A stretch of 64,000 nt of DNA from Pristionchus mayeri (lineage: Eukaryota > Nematoda > Chromadorea > Rhabditida > Neodiplogasteridae): assembly GCA_036245805.1 (NCBI GenBank), contig BTRK01000005.1:15600984-15664983 (forward strand), read 5' to 3'. The translations under genes and the position numbers were made by a program. The notes beneath the pieces were generated by a model, which did no database searches, was not told the DNA's origin, and saw only the letters and a list, made by a program, of their open reading frames with translations. Shown piece by piece: positions 22,983 through 32,084 of the stretch. Each line of letters starts with the position of its first letter. Position 1 is the first letter of the stretch.

Positions 22983-24110
22983 TCACAGGTGAATCTGATC
23001 GCACTCCTCCACAAACACCTTCCTAATGAAATCTTCTTCATGATGTCCCAGAAACTCATCGTCGTCGTCTTCCTCCTCATCGTTATCCTCCTCGAATACA
23101 TCATCGTCCATCTCCGATTCCTCTGACTCATTCACTACTCTTCTTTTCCTCGTGCCTTCACTTGTCGATCGCACACTCGACTTCTTCGTGTTTTTCTTGA
23201 TTGTCGATGATTTCTTCCCGGATTTCGCAACTTTCGCGGGTTTGGGAGCCGCGATTCGAGCAGTTTCCCTTGTCTCGGGGGGGGGGGGGGGGGGGGGTGA
23301 CAAAAGCCCAACCGACAAAAGCCCAACGGATCGCTATTCGCTGGATATTTGAGCTAACATCTTGGAAGTTGTTTTATTGTTACTAGTATGTGCTACACTA
23401 TATCATGCTGATTAGACCCTCTAACTAGGAGATCTTGAGTTTTACTCACCATCACCGTAGGGGTTCATGGTCCAAATGTGGGAATTTCGGTGGAAAATCA
23501 TGGTTAGATAAACGCCAAATACCGTAACCAATGGATGTCAATGTTACTGCGATGCAGCACTTCCTTAGGTATTATATTATCGATTGGTTACGGTATTTGG
23601 CTTTTATCTAACCACGATTTTCCACTGAAATTCGCACATTTGGACCATAAACGATTTTCCACTGAAATTCGCACATTTGGACCCTATACGGTGATAGAGA
23701 GTAAAACTCAAGATCGTCTAGTTAGAGGATCTAATCAGCGTGATGTAGTGTAGCATATACTAGAAACAAAGAAACAACTCCCAATATGTTAGCTGAAATA
23801 TCCAGCAAATGGCGATCCGTTGGGCTTTTGTCGGTTGGGCTTTTGTCACCCCCCCCCCCCTTGTCTCTATCAATTCGTTGAACTTGATAATCGCCTTGTC
23901 AGTCATCGTCTGCTTCTTGATGGAATACTGATGAATTCCCTTTGTCTCGTGTGCCTCCATCCATCTGATGCTTCGGAATGATCGAATGCATCCAGTAGTA
24001 GAGCATTGGAACATATCCTGAATGAATCGTTCGTAGTTAACGATGGTTAGAGAACTTACCTCGAAATCGAATGAATAAAATTGAGTTATCCCAGGGAAGG
24101 CATTATCGGT
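22983..24110 (-). pseudogene. C2H2 zinc-finger / acidic-tail protein fragment, interrupted by a MITE
   Basis: Read on the minus strand: NAFPGITQFYSFDFE, a 45-bp intron, then DMFQCSTTGCIRSFRSIRWM and EAHETKGIHQYSIKK, a C2H2-like finger with spacing Cys-x4-Cys. The exon then meets a 583-bp MITE (23,277-23,859). Beyond it the reading resumes with a basic stretch (KVAKSGKKSSTIKKNTKKSS), a very acidic stretch (SEESEMDDDVFEEDNDEEED) and a stop after DQIHL. An in-frame TAG precedes the first exon, so the 5' end is unclear. The insertion duplicates 8 bp (GAGACAAG), which shows that both halves were one exon. Either this is a dead gene fragment inside a larger element, or the MITE is spliced as an intron. 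Confidence 0.6.
23277..23859. mobile_element. 583-bp foldback MITE, poly-G TIR, 8-bp target duplication, inside an exon
   Basis: Begins with 21 G then TGACAAAAGCCCAACC and ends with the complement and a C run. Flanking 8-mers are both CTTGTCTC. The arms pair around about 23,550. Family shared with 5,376 and 9,815. Confidence 0.85.
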
Positions 24111-24199
24111 TTTCTATTTAACCTCATTGCACGTACAATAATGAGCAGAGAGACCCTTCAAAACATGGCTGGACAGTAGCAAAATATGTGTAAAGTATT

Positions 24200-24449
24200 A
24201 AAGGAGGAGTAAATGCAAACACGCGCCCGGTTGGAATATGTTTCGCCTAGGGACGCGCTCTCTTCAAGTCGCGTGCTATCTCGCCCCCTTCCCTGAGCTT
24301 TCCCTGATCTGGCTCCCAGCCAACTAGCTATAACTCTGTTCGGAATGGAGATATCAATGTGGAAATTTCGGAGCTTCTTATTGTTTTGGAGCTCTAGGCA
24401 GTGCATATGATAGCTTAAAAAATTGAATTTTGAGTTTACTCCTCCTTTA
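24200..24449. mobile_element. 250-bp foldback MITE, TTAAAGGAGGAGTAAA ends
   Basis: Perfect 16-bp terminal inverted repeat. Because the end itself contains TTAA and TA, the target duplication (TA or TTAA) cannot be resolved. Lies inside the long-TIR element. Confidence 0.7.
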
Positions 24450-25361
24450 AGTGGGTTATTTTTTATTTTGTCCGTGCACTTGATTTTCAAATAAAATAAT
24501 AGTATCATGGGGTATGCGAAGAGGAATTGAACGTGGTGCCGTAAGGTAGTGTCAATATTTTATTATAATTCATAGCTTTAAACAATTCTATCGTATCTTT
24601 AATGTTAATGATTTATTGTAAAATTTATGTTAATTATGAATATTATGGTGATATACTTAAAATTAGATAAACGTAGTCGATTAATACGTGAAACATGAAA
24701 ATAATTCAAAAATTGATCAATTGCAGCAGAGAAGAGGGTAGATCAAAGCGTTTGTGTTTTTCAGAGCGAGCATTTAAAATCTTGAAATCCGCGTATCTCA
24801 GAGGCGCACTAAAATAATATGGTCATTCAGCATATCATTCGATTCCTCTCATCGAGATCTAGCGATTGAGCTACATAACGCGTTGGGTTCTGATTTGTAA
24901 TGAAAATTATTAATTTTAATTAGTTATGAAATTATTAATTTTAAATATCGTTGAACCAATGGTACAGGCGTGTTCTCCTGAAAATTCTGCACAGAACCAT
25001 CTCCTTGGTACAGAAGCAGCATCAAAATAAGCTGAGATATGAGGCTCCAAAGTCAGCCGATTTCGAGTCAGTCAAAATTCGACGACGTCTGACGTCGTCG
25101 AAATCGAAACTATGGAACAAAGCTCGACGCTATCTTGTGAGGGACCATAAAGACTACCGAAAAATGGTATAAATACAAGGGGTCAAATAATGTGCCATGG
25201 ACCCCGGAATTTTGCTCGATTCTTCGGCGACACGCGTGATATATCGCATAAAGTTATTGTAGAAAATAATTCACTCCACTTTTTATTGCTATCGTCCTAT
25301 ATTTCTAAATTTATCGTATATTTCAAGTTTCCTATATGTATCGTTTTTTTCCTCTATTTCT

Positions 25362-26412
25362 ATATGAGAGACTTTTTGTGTCAGTGAACATATGCACTAG
25401 GCCAAAAATCGAAATCCTCCTTAATGTGCATACATATAGTACTCGGTGAGTGTGGCTCAGTCATGCCATATTTAGCGTTCTAGATCCTTCTCTGGGCAAC
25501 GAAATGTACTTTAGTCCGAAAATTGCAATTTTCGAAATTTACCATTTCGCAACCGATCAGAACGACTGATATCTCTAAAAATGCGCAATATTCAACTGAT
25601 CGTGCGTATAAAATTTTAGATGAATTGGCTTGAAACTATTTGAGAAAAACTCAAATTTCGGATAAAATATTTTTTAGATCATTCGGCAATATAGAAAGGA
25701 ACCTTTTTTATTTTCTTGCTTTGTAGCGCTCACCGAATACTAGTAACATAAAAATTATGAGCGAAAAAAATTGGGACATGTGTATTGAAATTTTGGAAAA
25801 ACCGAAATAAGTCAGTTCGTAATAAAATTTCAGGCTACCGTATACCGTATTCAAATCCCAAAGGATTAACAAATTCATCAATGCTCATAGATTTGTGGGG
25901 TATTCTCATGGCAGTATACGGTAGCCTGAAATGTTATTACGAACTGAATTATTTCGGTTTTTTTAAAATTTCAATGCACATGTCCCAATTTTTTTCGCTC
26001 ATAATTTTTATGTAAATAGTATACGGTGAGCGCTACAAACCAACCAAATAAAAAAGGTTCCTTTCTATATTCCCGAATGAACTAAACAATATTTTATCCG
26101 AAATTTGAGTTTTTCCCAAACAGTTTCAAGCCAATTCATCTAAAATTTTATAAGCACGGTCAGTTGAATATTGCGCATTTTTAGAGATATCAGTCGTTCT
26201 GATCGGTTGCGAAATGGTAAATTTCGAAAATTGAAATTTTCGGACTAAAGTACATTTCATTGCCCAGAGAGGGATCTAGAACGCTAAATATGGCATGACT
26301 AAGCCACACTCACCGAATACAATATGTATGCACATTTAGGAGGATTTCGATTTTTGGCCTAGTGCCAAGGGTATCTACAAATATGTTCACCGAGTCAAAA
26401 AGTCTCTCATAT
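25362..26412. mobile_element. 1.05-kb foldback element, ATATGAGAGACTTTTTG ends
   Basis: Almost full-length palindrome: arms run from ATATGAGAGAC inward through TTTTTGGCCTAG-type sequence to a short centre near 25,860-25,900. No coding frame of note. Different family from its neighbours. Confidence 0.8.
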
Positions 26413-26872
26413 CTTAATGTATTCTACATCCATGGTATCCTATATTCCTAGATTTATCAAACGCCAAGATATGACTTAAAGAATTGTATGCTTAGCTTAA
26501 TCAGTTGAAATTGAGCTCAGGAACAGTCAGAGAGAAACTTTGAAATTTAGGATAGATCAATAAATAACACATTTATCATGTTGTTACGGCTCTGGGACGA
26601 TAGACGCGCAGAATCTTACTGCTCAGCATTTGAGCCTTACGATAATAAAAAATAATCACTATCGGAAATTTCAATAAACTATTTGTATCATACAACACCC
26701 GCAAGGAAAGACCGAGATGTTCTTAGAATTTGATTCTTCTCGATTCCACTATTTCTCGTTCAAAACCACCACCATACCCTCCTGGAATTTCCTTGTCAAA
26801 TATTCTGCACTTCGCAATGAAAGTTTATGCAATTGTTCTCATACGTGATTTTGAGATGACCAATAATTGTAG
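26413..26872. other. Intergenic stretch before TTR-like F
   Basis: No gene or repeat seen apart from a weak direct copy (TATCCTATATTCCTAGATTT) of sequence at about 25,290, on the other side of the foldback element. Confidence 0.4.
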
Positions 26873-26882
26873 TCACACGTCA
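26873..26882 (+). promoter_or_regulatory. TCACACGTCA promoter element of TTR-like F
   Basis: One mismatch from TGACACGTCA, 150 bp before the start codon, followed by the conserved TTTGTTCGTTG block. Confidence 0.6.
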
Positions 26883-27022
26883 TCAAATTTAATCCTTTGT
26901 TCGTTGTTTACTCTGCCCCCTCTTCTCCATTCATTTTCGTCGTTCAGCCTCGTCTGAAGAGGTTGGTTGCTCTGATTTTTCTCCCTATTCTCCAGTATTT
27001 TCTTCTTTTCAGCAAACGGGAA

Positions 27023-27879
27023 ATGAAGTTTTCTGCTGTACTCTTCGTGCTGATTGCTGGCTGCATTAGTGAGGTGAGTAGTGGGACCTTAGAAGATTAT
27101 GACTAGCCTTTTTAGATCGCTCACACTCTCCCAGCAGCTTCTGGAGGTGCCACGAGAGCTCGCAGATGGGTAATTCATGAATTTTTCTAATTTAAATTAT
27201 TTGAAAATTTTAAAATACTAATTTCAGGCAAAAGTGAAGGTGGAAGTTACCGGGTTCGTCTCCTGCCCAAAGGAATTCAGAGCTCGCATCAATACCTGGG
27301 TGAATTTAATATTATAAAATTATTGATTAATTCAATATAATTATTGATTAATATATTGTTTAACTAAATTTTGCAGGAAGTTGACAATGGCGATCACGAT
27401 GCTGTCGGAGGAGTCGCGGTATGACAGGACAACTTCGAGCATCTAAAGAGGAACGAATTTTCAGCCCTATCAGAAATCGACGCGCAAGAGAGGCAGCAAT
27501 ATGGTCGGCTTCCAAGTTCGGGGAATTGTAAGTATTATAGTTTACTTTTTTATAAATTTTCTTGTGCATTAAAAAAAAAGATGATTTTATGAAGGTATTT
27601 ACAGGCCCGGGAGTATGCGCCATTCCCTTGGGTCGATACCGAGGTCGAACTGGTGACGACCATCGAACACAGCTGCGGATCCGCCCGTAATTAGCAATTG
27701 CTGTTAATTAGTGAATTCAATGAATCGCAGACTGGGCATGCGTGTGCAAGGATCACGGGAAGCACAGCGAGGAGTTGTTCAAAGACAACATCAAAGTTGA
27801 CGACCTTCAGAACACCGAACTGAGGTGGTGTGACATCTGTCCACATGCCAACAATCAGTGGAGCGACTATGAGAATTAA
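27023..27879 (+). CDS. Secreted TTR-like protein F
   Basis: Seven exons with canonical junctions and no lesion. Signal MKFSAVLFVLIAGCISE; then IAHTLPAASGGATRARRW, where RARR is a furin-type consensus; core KVEVTGFVSCPKEFRARINT, EVDNGDHDAVGGVA, PYQKSTRKRGSNMVGFQVRG, PWVDTEVELVTTIEHSCGSA. Last exon WACVCKDHGKHSEELFKDNI, LQNTELRWCDIC, ending NNQWSDYEN. F, G, H and J form a subgroup in which the CKDHGKHSE segment replaces the CKDFGDR of A-C. AATAAA-like signals follow within 30 bp. Best intact representative of the subgroup. Confidence 0.87.
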
Positions 27880-28106
27880 TGAAGCTCGTATTGGCCAATT
27901 TCAATAAACGAGTAGTAAAAAATATTATCTTGTGTACAATACAACATTTTAAAGCATACACCTATGCATATATTTTCCCGCTCGAGATTCAGTAAAAACT
28001 ATCAACTAATAGTGAGTTCGAAACAATCTTCTACACCTCTCTAGCAAATATGTGATTTTTGAGAAAAATACAAAAGTCTACGTGTCATTGCATAATATTA
28101 TAAAAT

Positions 28107-28116
28107 TGACACGTCA
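28107..28116 (+). promoter_or_regulatory. TGACACGTCA promoter element of TTR-like G
   Basis: Exact match, 152 bp before the start codon. An inverted partner, CTACGTGTCA, lies about 30 bp upstream. Confidence 0.65.
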
Positions 28117-28258
28117 TCAAATAGTTAATCCCCTTGTTCGTTGTTTACTCTCCCCTCTCTTCTTCATTCATTTCAGTCGCTCAACCTCGTCTGAAGAGGT
28201 TGGTTGCTCTGATGTTTTCACTATTTTCCAGTATTTTCTTCTTTTCAGCAGCCAGAAA

Positions 28259-29209
28259 ATGAAGTGTGCTGCTGCACTCTTCTTTCTGATTGTTTTCTGC
28301 ATTAGTGATGTGAGAACTGGAACCTTACACGATTACGACTTGAATTTTTAGATCGCTCACACTCTCCCAGCAGCTTCCGGAGGTGCCACGAGAGCTCGCA
28401 GATGGGCAATTTTATATTTAACCAATTTCAAATTTTTAAATTACTATTTTCAGGCGAACGTAAAGGTGGAAGTTACTGGGTTCGATTCCTGCTCAAAAGG
28501 ATTCAAAGCTCGCGTCAATACCTGGGCTAATGCAATATTTATTGTAAATTTATTCAATATGTAAATTTTGTCGAATGTTTAACTAAATTTTGCAGGAAGT
28601 TGACAATGGCGATCACGATGCTGTCGGAGGAGTCGCGGTATGCAACGGAAACTTGCAGCTAAAAGGAGTGAATTTGCAGCCCTATCACTGGTCGACGAAC
28701 AAGGAGGCATCAATGTTGTCGACTTCCAAGTTCGTGGAACTGTAAGCCTTTTATTTTACATAAATTTTCTTGTTTATTTTAAAAAGACGATGCTATTATT
28801 GAAATCATTGCAGGCCCGGGAGTATGCGCCACTCCCTTGGGTCGACACCGACGTCGAATTGGTGACGACCATCGAACACAACTGCGGAGCCAGTAATTAG
28901 CAACTTAATTAGTTATTCATTTGCAAAAAAGAAGCGATGATAGTGAGACGATAGCATTGTAAGATTTGAATAGCACATCATTGCCCTCTCGCAGATTGGT
29001 CATGCGTGTGCAAGGACCACGGGAAGCACAGCGAGGATTTGTTCAAAGACAACATCCAAATTGACGACCTCCAGAAGACGGAACTGAAGTGGTGTGACAT
29101 CTGTGAATATGCGAACAATCAGTACAGCAAGTGGGAGGAGCAAGGAGATCGCAGACCATACAATTGGGAACCTTCCCGTTCAGACGAATGGAGACCGCAA
29201 CCACAATGA
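28259..29209 (+). pseudogene. TTR-like G, frameshifted
   Basis: Close paralogue of F and J. Signal MKCAAALFFLIVFCISD; then IAHTLPAASGGATRARRW; KVEVTGFDSCSKGFKARVNT; EVDNGDHDAVGGVA. Exon 5 lacks one base relative to J at about 28,701-28,709 (AAGGAGGC-ATC), so the normal junction shifts the frame. The donor after exon 3 is GC (TGG|GCTAAT) instead of GT. The final exons remain well conserved: WVDTDVELVTTIEHNCGASN and SCVCKDHGKHSEDLFKDNIQ, CDIC, and the C-terminus is longer than in siblings (SKWEEQGDRRPYNWEPSRSD). The preserved last exon suggests recent damage, or that a slightly different exon 4/5 junction restores the frame. Confidence 0.65.
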
Positions 29210-29319
29210 TATATTAGCTCTTGCTGACTAATTTGAATAAAAGAGTTATGTGAATAGTTTTTTTTTTCACAACACAATAATTTTGATCAGTTATCAATGA
29301 AGATGGAATATGTATTTAC

Positions 29320-30606
29320 TCTAAAAGTTCTTTTAAATACTTCTCACTCTAAAAAGCTTACAACTGATGTAGTGTACATTGATTTCACTCGCGCTTTCGA
29401 TGTTGTTCCGTACCCTAAATTAATTGCTCGATTATCTCACTACGGTATCCATGGTAATCTACTATCATGGATCAACTCCTTTCTATCCAACCGCACTTTC
29501 TCCGTTCGTTTGCCCTCCGTGACTAGCGACCCCTTCCCCATCCTCTCAGGAGTACCACAAGGCAGTGTCCTAGAACCTATTCTCTTCTCCATCTATCTAG
29601 CTGATCTTTCTCGTCTCCTATCCAAGTTTCACAACGTATCCGTCCAATGTTATGCTGATGATGTCAAATTGTATATCTCCTACAATAAGTCGACCAAATC
29701 TGCTATTACTTCTGAATTTCAATCTGCCTTTGATTGCCTCTTTGAATGGACCCAACTCAACCAATTGTCTCTGTCTGCTTCTAAATGCTCTCATCTTCGT
29801 ATAGGCTCCAAACAATCCTCCCCTCGCTACAATATTAATTCCATTCAGCTACCCCTCGAGAATAACGTCCGTGATCTAGGTGTTCAAGTCCGCTCTGACC
29901 TCAAGAATTCTTGCTCTATTAGAAACCCTGCTCAGAAAGCCACCTCTAAGTTATTCCTGCTTCTCAAAGCCCTCCCATTCAACTGCCCCACCATCCTTCT
30001 TCGTAGTTATAAAGCGTATGTCCTTCCCCTCCTTGACTTTGCTTCTCCTTTTTGGAATCCTCATTACTTATCTGACATTGAAACTCTTGAGAAAGTTCAA
30101 CATATTTTCACCCGTCAAGTCTTTTATCGTTGCTTCCCCTCTCCTTCCTATCCTCTTTCTCTACCCTCCTACCCTGATCGTTTGAAACTTCTTGGCCTGC
30201 GCCCGCTTACTGAGAGGAGAGTCATAGGTGATGTTTGTATGACTCATATGATTATGACTGGATCCACTATTATTCCCCGTTCGTCATTCTATGTATACAA
30301 ACCTCAACGAGACCAGCGAGATCGAACATCAACATTTGGTATCAATATCGAACTGACCACTAGCACTTAGATTTCATTCCTTTCCTGTTAGAACATCCAG
30401 ATGGTATTCCCAACTCCCTGAAGAAATTCGAACCGCCCCCAACATACCAGTATTCAAGCGCCGATTACTGAACCACCCCTTAATCGCCATACTCTCTCAC
30501 ACTGAATAATTACTGAGAGTCAATTCCCATTTCCTTGCTATTTGATCACTCATGTACCTTACTGTTTCGTCGCGCCTCGAGCGTAGATAAATTATTATTA
30601 TTATTA
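29320..30606 (+). mobile_element. Non-LTR retrotransposon (LINE), 5'-truncated, reverse transcriptase
   Basis: The frame 29,297-30,370 encodes the reverse transcriptase from VVYIDFTRAFDVVPYPKLIA through GVPQGSVLEPILFSIYLADL to the catalytic CYADDVKLY box and the thumb region (LDFASPFWNPHYLSDIETLE). The frame breaks near 30,365 and resumes with SRWYSQLPEEIRTAPNIPVF, stopping at 30,509. The upstream part of the domain and any endonuclease are missing. The 3' tail holds GTCGCGCCTCGAGCGTA then ATT repeats. It sits between TTR-like G and H. The same tail recurs in a CYP4 intron at about 34,273. Confidence 0.88.
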
Positions 30607-30678
30607 AATTTCTCCAGGAAACAGGTGATTTTGGGAACACGACAAAAGTCTACGTGTCATTACACAATAATATATAAT

Positions 30679-30688
30679 TGACACGTCA
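30679..30688 (+). promoter_or_regulatory. TGACACGTCA promoter element of TTR-like H
   Basis: Exact match, 142 bp before the start codon, with inverted partner CTACGTGTCA about 35 bp upstream. Confidence 0.65.
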
Positions 30689-30820
30689 TCAAATAGTTAA
30701 TCCCCTTGTTCGATGTTATTTTCCCCTCTTCTCCATTCATTTTCGTCGCTCAGCCCAGTCAGAAGAGGTTGGTTGCACCGATTTTCCTCTATAATTTCCA
30801 GTATTTTCAGAAACCAGAAT

Positions 30821-31836
30821 ATGAAGTTTGTACTCTTCATGCTGATTGCTGGCTGCATTAGTGAGGTGAGATTTGGTTATTGAACATTTCTTCTCTTTTC
30901 CTGCTAAAAAAAACTTTTCTCAGATCGCTCACACGCTCCCAGCAGCTTCTGGTGATAGGTCGAGAGATCGCAGAGGGGTATAATTAGTGTATTTTCAATT
31001 AATAAACATGTTTTTATGTTAGGTGAAAGTCATCGTGGATATTGCCGGGGAGATATCCTGCCCGACGGAATTCAAAGCCCGTGTCAATACCTGGGTAAAC
31101 ATTTGTTAGAATTGTTGTTGAGATACTGGAATTTCTATTCTCTAAATCGTCCTCATTCCAGGAACTTGACAATAGAGATCACGATGCAGTCGGAGGAGTC
31201 AGGGTAATGCTTCGTCGGTTGAGAACTATGACGTCATGCTGCCTTTGATACATAAAAAGCGGCGTGACGTCACAGTTCTCATCCGACATAGTGCCGCGTC
31301 GTCCTCCTCGAGCAATCACAGAAGACCACATTTTCAGCCATACATAAAGTCGCGATACGATGCCCATTTCGATCGCACCTATGTCCACTTCCATTTACGG
31401 GGAATTCTGAGCCTTTTTTATTGATAATATATAATCGGGAAAATGCCCTTTTGCAAGATAAAGGAAAAACATTCAGGCTGAGGAATTGTGGCCAAGAGAC
31501 AACGAGGTCGAACTCGTGACGACCATCGAACACAATTGCGAAACCGGTAAGGAATTAAGCCGATTTTGTTGGTAGTTAGTAAATTAGATATGAATAAGAT
31601 ATAAGATTGCCTGTATGCAACAATTGGATAAATGAATGATTTTTTTAAATATTTAAATTTAAAAAATATACCGTGAACACTTGCTCTATGCAGGCTGGGC
31701 CTGCGTGTGCAAGGACCACGAGAAGCAGGGCGGGGCCGAGTTCACCGAGCACCTTCGAATCAACGACTTCAAGACCACCGAATTGAAGAGGTGTGGCATG
31801 TGCGATTACACCACCACACAGAAGGACGGAAAATAG
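30821..31836 (+). pseudogene. TTR-like H, one splice donor lost
   Basis: Signal exon shortened by two codons: MKFVLFMLIAGCISE. Then IAHTLPAASGDRSRDRRG (RDRR site), VDIAGEISCPTEFKARVNTW, ELDNRDHDAVGGVR, PYIKSRYDAHFDRTYVHFHL. After the next residues the donor reads CT (GGAATT|CTGAGC, 31,407-31,408), where siblings have GTAAGC or GTAAGT, and the frame runs into a stop within six codons. The downstream exons are intact: AEELWPRDNEVELVTTIEHN, WACVCKDHEKQGGAEFTEHL, CGMC, ending TTTQKDGK. A foldback MITE occupies the preceding intron. Single-base damage; a sequencing error cannot be excluded. Confidence 0.65.
31213..31295. mobile_element. Short foldback MITE, GGCACTAGG family, in TTR-like H
   Basis: TCGGTTGAGAACTATGACGT and its complement-like right arm (ACGTCACAGTTCTCATCCGA) lead to CATAGTGCC at the right end. 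Left terminus shortened. Confidence 0.65.
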
Positions 31837-32084
31837 AGGAATTGCTTCCAAAGTCTATAAATCATTTGAATATATTTGAAATTGTTAACGGCAATCGAGT
31901 AATGAGCAATGAAGAGCAAAGAAATTATCAAAAATTGCATCGATTGTTGAAATATCAGTCAATAAATATTTTTTGAACGAGAAATCAAATTTCCAGCCAG
32001 AAAAATTATCCATTCTTTACTAAATTTATAGAACCATTGTTTCATCAAAATCGAATATCACTTAGAATTTTCTTTTGAAGTTGA

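Larger units (their letters stand above)
22307..25237. mobile_element. 2.9-kb element with about 640-bp terminal inverted repeats enclosing a gene fragment
   Basis: The left arm (22,307 to about 22,955) and right arm (about 24,612 to 25,237) are inverted copies, ending ATATCACGCGTGTCGCCG and its complement. Each arm carries the same open frame, beginning MNQWYRRVLLKILHRTISLV and running about 70-90 residues; it is basic, of no known family, and may be a remnant of a transposon protein or a chance frame. The interior holds a broken zinc-finger gene, a G-rich MITE and a further small foldback. The arrangement resembles elements that capture host gene pieces between long TIRs; that is an inference. 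No clean target duplication was identified. Confidence 0.65.

Noticed and set aside
22983..23352. Proline-rich and glycine-rich frames around 23,277
   Set aside because: They are translations of the MITE's C and G runs fused to the zinc-finger exon, not separate genes.
25290..26460. Direct repeat CCTATATTYCTARATTTATC flanking the 1.05-kb foldback as a target duplication
   Set aside because: The copies lie about 50-70 bp outside the element ends and are diverged, so they do not behave as a target site duplication.
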